Positions 14,807-22,575 of a stretch of 45,471 nt of DNA are shown here, one piece after another. The first letter of the stretch is position 1, and each line of letters starts with the position of its first letter. This DNA comes from DASSTY01 sp035760645 (GTDB taxonomy: Bacteria > Gemmatimonadota > Gemmatimonadetes > Gemmatimonadales > GWC2-71-9), in contig DASTSO010000020.1 of assembly GCA_035760645.1 (NCBI GenBank), forward strand, positions 1-45,471, read 5' to 3'. The position numbers and the translations under genes are program-made. A model generated the notes under the pieces. It did no database searches and had not been told where the DNA came from. It saw nothing but the letters and a program-made list of their open reading frames with translations.

Positions 14807-16225
14807 ATGAGCACCCTGGCACTCCCCGCCGTCATCCAGGGCGGCATGGGCATCGGCGTCTCCAACTGGCGCCTCGCCCGCGCCGTCGCGCTCCGCGGCC
14901 AGCTCGGCGTGGTGTCGGGCACGGCGGTGGACACCCTCTTCGTGCGGCGCCTGCAGGACGGCGATGCGGGCGGTCACCTGCGCCGCGCGATGGCGCACTT
15001 CCCGCTCCCCGGCGTCGCGTCCGACGCGCTGAAGAAGTTCTTTCTCCCCGCGGGCCGGCCGGCGGGTGCGCCCTACCGGATGCTCACGATGTATCGCAAG
15101 GGGGCGAGCCGCGCCCGCGAGCAGCTCACCATGCTCGCCAACTTCGTCGAGGTCTGGCTCGCCAAGGAGGGCCACGACGGCCGGGTCGGTATCAACCTCC
15201 TCACCAAGGTGCAGCTCCCCAACCTCGCCTCGCTCTACGGAGCGATGCTCGCCGGGGTGGACTGCGTGCTGATGGGTGCGGGGATCCCGAAGGACATTCC
15301 CGCCGCGCTCGACGCCTTCGCCGAGGGCCGGGCGGCCTCGATGCGGCTCGAGGTGGAGGAGCTGCCGGCGGGGCGCGAGGAGCGGGTGACGCTCGATCCG
15401 GCCGACTACTGGGAGGGCGCGCCGCCCGCGCTGCGGCGCCCGGCGTTCCTCGCCATCGTCTCGAGCCACTCGCTCGCCACCATGCTCGCGCGCAAGGCGA
15501 GCGGGCGGGTGGACGGCTTCGTCGTCGAGGGGCCCACCGCCGGCGGGCACAACGCGCCCCCGCGCGGTGGCGGCACCCTGAACGCGCGCGGCGAGCCCGT
15601 CTACGGCGAGCGCGACGCGGTGGACCTCGCGCAGCTGCGGGCGCTCGAGCGGCCCTTCTGGCTCGCCGGCGGCACCGGCTCGCCCGAGGGGCTCCGGCAG
15701 GCCCTCGCCGCAGGCGCGGCGGGGATCCAGGTCGGCACGCTCTTCGCCTACGCCGACGAGTCGGGGCTCGACGCGGCGAACAAGCGCTCCGTGCTCGCCG
15801 CCGCGCTCCGCGGCGAGGTGGACGTGCTCACCGACCCGCGCGCCTCGCCCACCGGGTATCCGTTCAAGCTGGTGCGCTGGCCCGAGGATCCCGCCGCCGA
15901 CGCCTACGAGACCCGCGAGCGGGTCTGCGACATCGGCGGGCTCCGGGTGCCCTATGTGCGCCCCGACGGGAAGCTGGGCTACCGCTGCCCGGCCGAGCCG
16001 GTGGCGGCGTACGTCGAGAAGGGCGGGCGCGTGGAGGACACGGTGGGCCGCCGCTGCCTCTGCAACGCGCTCATGGCCGACGTCGGCCACCCGCAGCTGC
16101 GCGACGGTGGCTACGAGGAGCCCACGCTCGTCACCAGCGGCGACGACCTCGTCGGGATGGCCGGATTCCTGGCGGGACGGACGAGCTACACGGCGGACGA
16201 GGTGCTGGACTACTTGGGCGTGTGA
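14807..16225 (+). CDS. Nitronate monooxygenase family FMN protein
   Basis: A 472-residue TIM-barrel flavoprotein of the nitronate monooxygenase (2-nitropropane dioxygenase) family. It shows the FMN-binding opening VIQGGMGIGVSNWRLAR, the catalytic-His segment EGPTAGGHNAP and the phosphate-binding FWLAGGTGSPEGL followed by GIQVGTLFA. It is longer than typical 320-380-residue members because of a C-terminal extension with several Cys (GYRCPAEP, GRRCLCNALMADVG). That arrangement occurs in a long subgroup whose substrate is not established. Family enzymes oxidise alkyl nitronates with O2. The ATG at 14807 starts right at the conserved barrel; there is no obvious Shine-Dalgarno. It sits between a nitrosative-stress-type small protein and the nirK operon, which fits nitrogen-oxide chemistry. 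Confidence 0.85.
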   Translation: MSTLALPAVIQGGMGIGVSNWRLARAVALRGQLGVVSGTAVDTLFVRRLQDGDAGGHLRRAMAHFPLPGVASDALKKFFLPAGRPAGAPYRMLTMYRKGASRAREQLTMLANFVEVWLAKEGHDGRVGINLLTKVQLPNLASLYGAMLAGVDCVLMGAGIPKDIPAALDAFAEGRAASMRLEVEELPAGREERVTLDPADYWEGAPPALRRPAFLAIVSSHSLATMLARKASGRVDGFVVEGPTAGGHNAPPRGGGTLNARGEPVYGERDAVDLAQLRALERPFWLAGGTGSPEGLRQALAAGAAGIQVGTLFAYADESGLDAANKRSVLAAALRGEVDVLTDPRASPTGYPFKLVRWPEDPAADAYETRERVCDIGGLRVPYVRPDGKLGYRCPAEPVAAYVEKGGRVEDTVGRRCLCNALMADVGHPQLRDGGYEEPTLVTSGDDLVGMAGFLAGRTSYTADEVLDYLGV

Positions 16226-16260
16226 GGCGCCGCCAGGCGGCGGCGACGCGGGGGATTGCA

Positions 16261-16294
16261 GACGCAGGGGCGACCGGTCGGTCGCCCCTGCGTC
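16261..16294. terminator. Terminator between convergent genes
   Basis: A perfect 15-bp stem (16261-16275 with 16280-16294) and a GGTC loop lie between the stop of the nitronate monooxygenase (16225) and the stop of the cupin gene (16309). It can end transcription from both sides. Confidence 0.8.
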
Positions 16295-16308
16295 GTTGGG
16301 GGTGCCCG

Positions 16309-16641
16309 CTACCGCGCCCCGGGCCGCGGCGTGATGACGGCGGTGAGCACGAATTCGTCGCGGTCGGCCCGCATCCCGTGCGGCTCGCGCGGGGCGAAGG
16401 CGACGAGGTCGCCGGGGACGACGGCGCGCTCGCCCTCGCCGCCGGTGACGTAGCCGGTGCCCGAGACGACCGACAGGAAGACGCTCGAGGTGCTGGTGTG
16501 CGTCGCCACCTGCTGGCCGGGCCCGAGGCGGAAGACGACGACGCGCGCGTCGTCGTGATCGTGCACCAGTGCGACCGCCGGCCGATCGGCCGCGGCCGAG
16601 ACGGCACCCTGGGCCACGCCGGCGGGATCGTAGAGGTTCAC
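16309..16641 (-). CDS. Small cupin-domain protein
   Basis: A 110-residue single-domain cupin. The two cupin motifs are visible: GPGQQVATHTSTSSVFLSVVSGTG (motif 1, abbreviated by the ligand His in ATHTS) and PGDLVAFAPREPHGMRA (motif 2, His in PHG). It begins with GTG 16641-16639, overlapping the stop of the Rrf2 fusion gene by 4 nt (GTGA), which indicates translational coupling. It is the last gene of the nirK / Rrf2-ScdA_N / cupin operon, with a terminator directly after. Small cupins may bind metal and sense or detoxify small molecules. The operon suggests a role in nitrite/NO metabolism, but no reaction can be assigned. Confidence 0.8.
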   Translation of the reverse strand: MNLYDPAGVAQGAVSAAADRPAVALVHDHDDARVVVFRLGPGQQVATHTSTSSVFLSVVSGTGYVTGGEGERAVVPGDLVAFAPREPHGMRADRDEFVLTAVITPRPGAR

Positions 16642-17282
16642 GCGGCCTCCAGCATCGGGGCGAGCTTCGCGAGGAGCTCGCTCGTCGGGATGCCGGCGGA
16701 CTGCGCGGCCTCGGCGAGCGAGAGGCCGCCGCCGCAGCAGGTGTCGATGCCGAGGGCGTTGAGCACGGGCGCCGCCGTCGGCGCGCGGCGCAGCAGGTCG
16801 TTCACGGTCGTGGTCGGAAGCACGGGGGACGTGGTCATCTCGCGGAACTCGCTGGTCAGAAGCGTGAGGGCGGGGCGCGGCGCGCCGGTGAGCAGGTCGG
16901 CGACGGTCAGCTCGGCGAAGAAGGCGCGCGTCACGTCCTTCACCTGCCGCCAGCGCCAGTGCGCGCCGCAGGGCGCGCGGTCGCTGCACACGGCGTGACC
17001 CATGATGCAGCGGTGCTCCACCTCCGGCAGGAACGGCTCGACGATCGCGAGGAGCCGGAGCTCGGCCGGCGGGACCGCGAGGCGGTAGCCGCCCTGCGCT
17101 CCGCGCACCGAGCGCAGCACGCCGAGGGTGCGGAGCTGGTGGAGCGTCTTGGAGAGATAGTTCGCCGGCGCGCCCAGGGCATCGGCGACCGCCGGCCCCG
17201 GGATGGGGCCGGCGGTCTCGTGCTCGGCGATGTAGCACACCGCGCGGAGGGCGTATTCGGCGGTCTGGGGCAGCGTGAGCAT
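16638..17282 (-). CDS. Rrf2 family regulator fused to an ScdA_N (DUF542) domain
   Basis: A 214-residue fusion. Residues 1-145 form an Rrf2 winged-helix regulator (TAEYALRAVCYIAEH, APANYLSKTLHQLRTLGVL, GAQGGYRLA). Three cysteines at 92, 99 and 105 (RCIMGHAVCSDRAPC) match the Fe-S cluster positions of IscR/NsrR. Residues 155-214 are an ScdA_N domain with the intact ALGIDTCCGGG motif (Cys182-Cys183), the N-terminal domain of the di-iron repair protein RIC/YtfE. It lies 21 nt downstream of nirK and overlaps the cupin gene. It is likely an NO- or cluster-responsive regulator of this operon. The combination of both domains in one chain is unusual. The sensing role is inferred from the two families. 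Confidence 0.88.
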   Translation of the reverse strand: MLTLPQTAEYALRAVCYIAEHETAGPIPGPAVADALGAPANYLSKTLHQLRTLGVLRSVRGAQGGYRLAVPPAELRLLAIVEPFLPEVEHRCIMGHAVCSDRAPCGAHWRWRQVKDVTRAFFAELTVADLLTGAPRPALTLLTSEFREMTTSPVLPTTTVNDLLRRAPTAAPVLNALGIDTCCGGGLSLAEAAQSAGIPTSELLAKLAPMLEAA

Positions 17283-17303
17283 CGCAGTGGTCTCGTGCCG
17301 CCC

Positions 17304-18326
17304 TCAGTGGGCCGCGGCCATGGTCTTCGGCTGCCCGACCTGGATCACCCCGACCGCGCCCTTGGTGGCGTCGGCGAAGGCGTGGGTGACGAAGGCGTAG
17401 TGCCCTTCCCCGCTCTGGCCCTTCTCGAAGCTGGTCTCGAAGACCGCCCCGCCGCCGGCCGGCACCATCTGGGTCTGGATCCCGTGCAGCGCGGCCTTCG
17501 GGTTGCCGTCCACGTACACGTTGTCGAAGATCGCGCCCACGATGTGGAAGTCGCTGTCGCGGTTCGGGCCGGCGTTGATCACGAAGAACCGGACCTTGTC
17601 GCCCTCGTCCACCTGGAGCGGCGCGCTCTTGTACTGGTCGGCGCGGCCGTTGAAGACCACGTAGCTCGCCTTGTTCTCCAGCATCGCGTCCCAGTCACCC
17701 TCCTTGACCGTGCTGTCCGTGGCCGAGGCCTTCGGGTAGAACTCGCTCTGGATGAGGACGAACTCCTTGTCCGCCTTCGTCGGCCAGCCGCCCTTCGGGT
17801 CGACGATGATCGGCAGGTACATCCCCTGGGCGATGTGCATCAGGACCGGCGGGGTGCCGCAGTGGACCATGAAGGCGCCCGGGGTGGTGGCCGTGAACTC
17901 GAAGCTGAGCGAGTCGCCCGGCATGATCGACTTCATCGCGTGGTCCATCGGGATCCGCGAGGCGTGGAAATCGATCGAGTGCGGCATGCCCTTCGCCTCG
18001 TTCACCAGCGTGATGCGCACCAGGTCGCCCTCGCGCACCCGAAGCACCGGGCCCGGCACGGTGCCGCCGAAGGTCCAGCCGACGTACTTGACGCCCTTGG
18101 CGATCTCGATCGTGTCGTGCGTCATCGGGATCCGGAACTCCTTCACCCCGGCGTCCGACACCGGCTTCACCCGGGCGTCCCACGCCGGCGTGGTCGCCGT
18201 CTTCGTCACGCCGAAGTCCACCCGCTCGATCTCGGCCGAGCGGCGGGCGCCGGTGGTGAAGAGCCAGCCCCCACCCAGGGCGGCGGCGGTCATGGCGGTC
18301 AGGGTCAGCTTCGTCGCGGTCAGCAT
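17304..18326 (-). CDS. nirK: Copper-containing nitrite reductase (NirK type)
   Basis: A 340-residue two-cupredoxin protein with an N-terminal hydrophobic export segment (residues 7-23), hence periplasmic. All ligands of the family can be placed. Type 1 copper: His116 (MPHSIDFHA), Cys156 (MVHCGTPP), His164 and Met169 (LMHIAQGM). Type 2 copper: His121, His155 and His315 (FVTHAFAD). Catalytic Asp119 and His261 (DFHIVG) are also present. The Cys-to-His spacing is one residue shorter than in classical NirK (HCxxPPxxxxH), so it is a divergent branch. It reduces nitrite to NO in denitrification. It is the first gene of an operon with the Rrf2-ScdA_N regulator and the cupin. Confidence 0.87.
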   Translation of the reverse strand: MLTATKLTLTAMTAAALGGGWLFTTGARRSAEIERVDFGVTKTATTPAWDARVKPVSDAGVKEFRIPMTHDTIEIAKGVKYVGWTFGGTVPGPVLRVREGDLVRITLVNEAKGMPHSIDFHASRIPMDHAMKSIMPGDSLSFEFTATTPGAFMVHCGTPPVLMHIAQGMYLPIIVDPKGGWPTKADKEFVLIQSEFYPKASATDSTVKEGDWDAMLENKASYVVFNGRADQYKSAPLQVDEGDKVRFFVINAGPNRDSDFHIVGAIFDNVYVDGNPKAALHGIQTQMVPAGGGAVFETSFEKGQSGEGHYAFVTHAFADATKGAVGVIQVGQPKTMAAAH

Positions 18327-18453
18327 CGTCGGGCTCCTCGGTCCGCAGTGGCGGAGGTTCGTGGCGCCGGGTCCCGAAGTGGGGGGCGCCGATCAACTGC
18401 GAGGAGGATACCGGTCGGCTGCCTAAAGAAATCGTAAAGCGGGGTGAAAGAAT

Positions 18454-18465
18454 CTTCATTTGAAG
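18454..18465. promoter_or_regulatory. Inverted repeat upstream of nirK
   Basis: CTTCA-TT-TGAAG is a 5-2-5 inverted repeat in an A/T-rich patch (about 18421-18475) within the 209-nt divergent gap between nirK and the CPA1 antiporter. It lies about 130 nt before the nirK start. It is a candidate binding site for the Rrf2 regulator or a stress regulator; it does not match the FNR box or the full NsrR consensus. Confidence 0.3.
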
Positions 18466-18535
18466 GTGATGATTGCCGGCCCGGGTGTCCACGCTCACGG
18501 ACGGCCCGGGACGCCGGGGCCTAGCGTGGGGCCCG

Positions 18536-20128
18536 ATGCACTCTCTCGAGCTGGTCGTCGCCCTCGCCGCGGCGGTCGTGGCGATGGACCTCCTGGCCCG
18601 CCGGGTGGCGACCCCCCGCCCCGTGGTCCTGGCGGCCGGCGGGCTCCTGCTGGGGCTCCTCTGGTCGGTGGTGCCGCTGCCCGGGTTCACCATCGAGCCC
18701 GACCTGGTGCTCGCCCTCCTCCTCCCGCCGCTGCTCGCCGCCGGGGCCTTCCGGGTGCCGCTCGGCGCCTTCCGGGCGAGTCTCGGGGCCATCACCCTCC
18801 TCGCCGTGGGCCTGGTGCTGGCCACGATGGTGGCCGTGGCGGCGGTGGCCCACGCGGTGGTGCCGGGGCTCGCCTGGAGCGCGGCGCTCGTCCTCGGCGC
18901 CATCGTGGCGCCGCCCGACGCGGTCGCGGCGACGACCGTGGCGGCCCGCATGGGGCTGCGCAACCGCCTGGTCACCATTCTCGAGGGTGAGGGGCTGGTC
19001 AACGACGCCACCGCGCTCGTCGCCTACGAGCTCGCCGTCGTCGCCCTGGTGACGGGGCACGTCTCGGGGACCGCGGTCGCGCTCGCCGCGGTGCGCGACG
19101 CGCCGCTCGGCGTCCTCGTGGGGCTCGTCGTCGGCTGGCTCACGGCCGCGATCCGGCGCCGGGTGGACGACCCGATGATCGAGACCGCGGTGTCGCTCCT
19201 CGTCCCCTACGTCGCCTACCTCGCCGCGCTGCGGGTGGGGGGCTCGGGGATCCTCGCGGTCGTCGCCTTCGGCTTCTACATCCGCCGCCGCGCCACCGAG
19301 ATCGGCGCGCCCGCCACCCGGCTCGTCAGCCGCACCGTCTGGAGCGCGGTGGACTTCGTCACCGGCGGTCTCGTCTTCGTGCTCGTCGGGATCGAGCTCG
19401 GGCGGGTCGTCGCGCGGGGCCTGCGCCCGGCGCTGGTGGGCGAGACGGCGCTCGTCGCGGCCACGGCGATCGCGGTGCGGCTCGTCTGGATGTACGTGGT
19501 GCCGCAGGCGACGCGGCTCCTCCCGGGCACGCGGGACCACCCGCGCCCCTCGTGGGGCGAGCTCACCGTGCTCGGCTGGGCGGGGATGCGCGGCGTGGTG
19601 TCGCTCGCGCTCGCCATCGCGCTGCCGGGAGCGACGGCGGCGGGCACGCCCTTCGCCGCGCGCGGCGACGTGGTGGTCCTCGCGCTCGGCGTCGTGCTCG
19701 CCACGCTCCTGGGCCAGGGGCTCACCCTCGCGCCGCTCATCCGGCTGTTGGGGGTGGGCGATCCCGGCGCCGCCGCGCGCGAGGAGCACGCCGCGCGGCT
19801 CGCGGCGGTCGCGGCCGGCCGCGCGCGGCTCGCCCAGCTCGCCGCCGAGCGGGCGGTCTCCGACGCCGACCGCGCCGCTCTCCTCCTGCGCCTCGGGGAG
19901 GACCTCGGGCTCGCCGCCGGCGACGGCCGGGCCCGCGCCGCGGCGCTGCCGGGCGGCGAGGACGGCATCCGGCTGCTCGCCGCCGCCCTCGCCGCCGAGC
20001 GCGCCGTGGTGCTGCGCCGCCGCGACGCGGGCCGGCTCGACGAGCGCAGCGCCACCCGGCTCGAGGCCGCGCTCGACCTCGACGAGATCGCACTCCGCGG
20101 CGCGGCGGGAGAGCTCACGGGGGAGTAG
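18536..20128 (+). CDS. Na+/H+ antiporter, CPA1 (NhaP/YjcE) family
   Basis: A 530-residue inner-membrane antiporter with about 12 hydrophobic helices and a charged C-terminal cytoplasmic tail (residues about 410-530). It shows LLPPLLAAGAF, the ion-binding region IVAPPDAVAATTVAA and the family motif EGEGLVNDATALVAYE with the Asn-Asp pair. Helix 11 has GMRGVVSLALAIALP. These fit CPA1 sodium/proton exchangers that control cytoplasmic pH and Na+. The ATG at 18536 was chosen because the first helix begins immediately (MHSLELVVALAAAVV); there is no strong Shine-Dalgarno. Its 3' end overlaps the convergent HPP gene by 14 nt, so the transcripts are antisense at their ends. Confidence 0.9.
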   Translation: MHSLELVVALAAAVVAMDLLARRVATPRPVVLAAGGLLLGLLWSVVPLPGFTIEPDLVLALLLPPLLAAGAFRVPLGAFRASLGAITLLAVGLVLATMVAVAAVAHAVVPGLAWSAALVLGAIVAPPDAVAATTVAARMGLRNRLVTILEGEGLVNDATALVAYELAVVALVTGHVSGTAVALAAVRDAPLGVLVGLVVGWLTAAIRRRVDDPMIETAVSLLVPYVAYLAALRVGGSGILAVVAFGFYIRRRATEIGAPATRLVSRTVWSAVDFVTGGLVFVLVGIELGRVVARGLRPALVGETALVAATAIAVRLVWMYVVPQATRLLPGTRDHPRPSWGELTVLGWAGMRGVVSLALAIALPGATAAGTPFAARGDVVVLALGVVLATLLGQGLTLAPLIRLLGVGDPGAAAREEHAARLAAVAAGRARLAQLAAERAVSDADRAALLLRLGEDLGLAAGDGRARAAALPGGEDGIRLLAAALAAERAVVLRRRDAGRLDERSATRLEAALDLDEIALRGAAGELTGE

Positions 20129-20693
20129 CCGCGCGCTGCGACTCCCCCGGCGATTCGCTCGCCACCTCCCGCGCGGCTTCGTCGGGCTCGGCCAGCTCGA
20201 GGTGCAGCCGCCGCCCCGCCTCGCCCGCGGCGGCGACGACGAGGACGCCGACCACGATCATCAGCGCGCTGTGCAGCGTGGCGGGGAAGGAGCCCAGGGC
20301 GACGAGCATCGTCGTCGCCGCCGCGGGCGCGTGATGCGCATGGAGCCGCATTTCGAGGTAGGTCCCGAGCGCGACGGCCAGGACCGCGGCGCCGACGCGG
20401 CCCGCGCTCACCGCGTGCGCCGCGAAGACCGAGGGCGCGTCGGCCACCCCGAAAAGCCACACCGCGAAGAACGCCGCCGCCATCCCCACGACGTGACTCA
20501 CGATGATGTTGTAGTAGCGCGCCGAGGGGTGCGCCGGCGCGTGCGCCTGCAGCACCGCCGTGGGCGCGAGCGACGGAAAGAGGAGCAGCTGGCCGGTGGC
20601 GAGCGCGGCGAGCCCCGGCGCGAGGAGCACGAGGGCGACGACGCCGGCCTGCCGCAGCGCGCGGAAGCGGGGGGCGTCCGGGCGGGCGCTCAG
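20115..20693 (-). CDS. HPP family membrane protein
   Basis: About 192 residues with four to five hydrophobic segments. The family motif region LLLFPSLAPTAVLQAHAP and RYYNIIVSHVVGMAAAF is clear, as is PAAATTMLVALGSF. Members in cyanobacteria and plastids have been linked to nitrite transport. With nirK nearby a nitrite role is attractive but unproven. The start is unusual. The best-placed codon is CTG 20693-20691, overlapping the stop of ctaC as CTGA and giving a normal short N-tail before helix 1. The first GTG (20630) would cut into helix 1. No ATG is available in frame within the non-overlapping region. It is the last gene of the oxidase operon, followed by a convergent antiporter. Confidence 0.75.
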   Translation of the reverse strand: MSARPDAPRFRALRQAGVVALVLLAPGLAALATGQLLLFPSLAPTAVLQAHAPAHPSARYYNIIVSHVVGMAAAFFAVWLFGVADAPSVFAAHAVSAGRVGAAVLAVALGTYLEMRLHAHHAPAAATTMLVALGSFPATLHSALMIVVGVLVVAAAGEAGRRLHLELAEPDEAAREVASESPGESQRAATPP

Positions 20694-21721
20694 CGGAGCC
20701 CTTCGAGGTAGCGCGTGATCGCCCGCAGCTCGGCGCCGTCGAAGTGCGGGAGCGAAGGCATGAGGGCGCCCGGCTTGAACGCCTGCGCGTCGGTCACCCA
20801 CGCCTCGAGATAGCCGGGCGTGTTGGGGATCGTGCCCGCGGCGAGCGTCTGCCGGCTCATCAGGTGGGTGAGATCGGGCCCGATGGTGCCGCGCGCCGGG
20901 GTGCCGCGGATCGTGTGGCAGCTCGCGCACACGCCCGCGGTGACGAGCGTGCGCCCGGCGCGCGCGAGCGAGTCGGCGGGCTCGCGCGCCCCGCCCCGCT
21001 CCGCCGCGAGCCAGCGCTGGAACGCCGCCGGCGGCTCGGCCACCACGGCGAACGCCATGTGCGCGTGCTGCAGCCCGCAGTACTCGGCGCAGCGGCCCAT
21101 GTAGCGCCCCGGCCGCTCGGCGCTGAGGCGCAGGTCGTTCACGTGCCCCGGATTGAGATCCATCTTGCCCTGGAGCCGCGGGACCCAGAAGCTGTGGATC
21201 ACGTCGTCGGTGGTGAGCAGGAGCCGCACCGTGCGGCCCACCGGGACGTGCAGCTCGTTGGCCGTGACCACCGGCCCGCCACCTGCGCCGCCCGCGCCGT
21301 CGGCCCCACCCGCCCCGCCCTCGTAGCGGATCTCCCACCACCATCGATGCCCGGTGACGTGCACGACGAGGTCCCGGTCGTCCGGCGGCGCCGGGAAGCG
21401 GCCGAGCCCGACGAGGGCGACGACGAAGATCGCGCCGAGGACGGCGCCGGGCATCACCGCACCGCCCCAGACGACCCACCCCTTGCTGCGAGGCGCCAGG
21501 TCCACCGCGAGCGGATCGCGCGCTCGATGGTGCCGCACGGCGAGCACGAGGAGCACGCAGACGAGCGCGAAGATCGCCACGGAGAGCCAGATCATGAACC
21601 AGCCGAGCCGCGCGACGCGGTCGGCCGGCGCGCTCGCCGTGCCGAGGGTGGACATCGGGCCGTGGCAGGCGGCGACGAGCGGCAGGACGAGCGGCAGCGC
21701 GAGGAGGGCGAGCCGGCGCAT
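20690..21721 (-). CDS. ctaC: Cytochrome c oxidase subunit II with fused cytochrome c domain
   Basis: A 343-residue caa3-type subunit II. A lipoprotein signal ends at Cys19 (LPLVAACHG). Two transmembrane helices follow (GWFMIWLSVAIFALV and VMPGAVLGAIFVVALVGL). The CuA cupredoxin has VIHSFWVPRLQGKMDLNPG and the CuA ligands CAEYCGLQHAHM. A C-terminal class I cytochrome c domain has CASCH and the Met-ligand region ALMPSLPHF. It passes electrons from cytochrome c to subunit I. A Gly/Ala-rich insertion (YEGGAGGADGAGGAGGG) lies in a loop of the CuA domain. The start ATG shares its first base with the stop of the cytochrome c gene (TGATG), and the stop overlaps the HPP start. Confidence 0.95.
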   Translation of the reverse strand: MRRLALLALPLVLPLVAACHGPMSTLGTASAPADRVARLGWFMIWLSVAIFALVCVLLVLAVRHHRARDPLAVDLAPRSKGWVVWGGAVMPGAVLGAIFVVALVGLGRFPAPPDDRDLVVHVTGHRWWWEIRYEGGAGGADGAGGAGGGPVVTANELHVPVGRTVRLLLTTDDVIHSFWVPRLQGKMDLNPGHVNDLRLSAERPGRYMGRCAEYCGLQHAHMAFAVVAEPPAAFQRWLAAERGGAREPADSLARAGRTLVTAGVCASCHTIRGTPARGTIGPDLTHLMSRQTLAAGTIPNTPGYLEAWVTDAQAFKPGALMPSLPHFDGAELRAITRYLEGLR

Positions 21722-22113
21722 CACCGGCGCGTGTAAAGGTACGCCGCGACGTCGCGCGCCGTCTGCTCGTCGACGCCGAGATTGGGCATCGCGGTCGTGG
21801 GCTCGATCGCCTGCGGGTCGCGGAGCCAGCGCACGAGGTTGGCCGGCGTGTTCGGCACCTCCCCGGCGATCATGGTGCGGAGGCCGAAGTCGCTGAGCGG
21901 CGGCCCCACCCGTCCGCGCGCCTCGCGCACGCCGTCGACCGCGTGGCACGCGCCGCAGCCCAGCGCGACGAACGCGGCCCGGCCCCGCTCGACGTCGCCC
22001 CCGGGCACGAGCGGGCCGGCTTCGGCCGCCCCCGGCTCGCAGGCGCCGAGCGCGATGGTGGCGAGCGCGCCGAGCAGCGCGAAGCAGCCGACGGGGGCGG
22101 GATGCGCGCGCAT
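21721..22113 (-). CDS. Cytochrome c lipoprotein
   Basis: A 130-residue mono-heme class I cytochrome c anchored as a lipoprotein (TIALGACEPG, Cys25). The heme site is CGACH, with the distal Met in TTAMPNLGV. Its sequence parallels the cytochrome domain at the end of subunit II: GPPLSDFGLRTMIAGEVPNTPANLVRWL against GPDLTHLMSRQTLAAGTIPNTPGYLEAWV, so the two probably arose by duplication. It likely donates electrons to the oxidase or accepts them from the upstream chain. It lies 2 nt after the stop of the membrane protein gene and overlaps ctaC by one base. Confidence 0.9.
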   Translation of the reverse strand: MRAHPAPVGCFALLGALATIALGACEPGAAEAGPLVPGGDVERGRAAFVALGCGACHAVDGVREARGRVGPPLSDFGLRTMIAGEVPNTPANLVRWLRDPQAIEPTTAMPNLGVDEQTARDVAAYLYTRR

Positions 22114-22115
22114 CG

Positions 22116-22559
22116 TCAGTGCGCCTTCGCGCAGGCCTGCACCAGCAGCGCCGGGAGGCCGAAGAGGAGGATACCGAGGAGGAAGAGCCCGCTCGTGAAC
22201 ATCCCGCCGTAGGCGAGGAAGCGAGCGCGGCCGAGCGCCGCCGAACGCGCGAACGTGGCGGGGTCGGTCGTGCGCGGATCGGGCGCGGCCGGCGTCGCGG
22301 CGGCGGCGGGCCCCGTCACCCCCTGCCAGCTCGCGCGCGCCACGGCGAACGCCGCGCCGCCCGCCGCAAGGCCGAGCACGGTGAGCGCGACGAGAATCGC
22401 CGGCGCGTGCGGCACCGCCCACGCGCGCAGCCCCGAGCCGCCCCACGCGCAGTTGCGGGCGACGAGGAAGTAGCCGACGGCCTCGATCAGCACCCACGCG
22501 AGGGGGGCCGCGAGGATGCCGAACCAGAGCCGCCGGGACGGGATGGGCGGGGCCGCCAT
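22116..22559 (-). CDS. Uncharacterised membrane protein of the oxidase operon
   Basis: A 147-residue protein with three clear hydrophobic helices: LWFGILAAPLAWVLIEAVGY, ILVALTVLGLAAGGAAFAV and GMFTSGLFLLGILLFGLPAL. The loop between the second and third is polar and Pro/Ala/Asp-rich (residues about 80-100), and the C-terminus is short (VQACAKAH). It is not a subunit IV that I recognise. Position between subunit III and the cytochrome c gene, with gaps of 16 and 2 nt, implies it is a subunit or assembly factor of this oxidase. Conserved-looking polar residues are Trp/Glu in helix 1 and Cys in RNCAWGG. Confidence 0.7.
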   Translation of the reverse strand: MAAPPIPSRRLWFGILAAPLAWVLIEAVGYFLVARNCAWGGSGLRAWAVPHAPAILVALTVLGLAAGGAAFAVARASWQGVTGPAAAATPAAPDPRTTDPATFARSAALGRARFLAYGGMFTSGLFLLGILLFGLPALLVQACAKAH

Positions 22560-22575
22560 GCGCGCACTCCTCCGC

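Noticed and set aside
18391..18400. GATCAACTGC near nirK as half of an FNR/Dnr box
   Set aside because: The partner half TTGAT is not at the N4 spacing on either strand.
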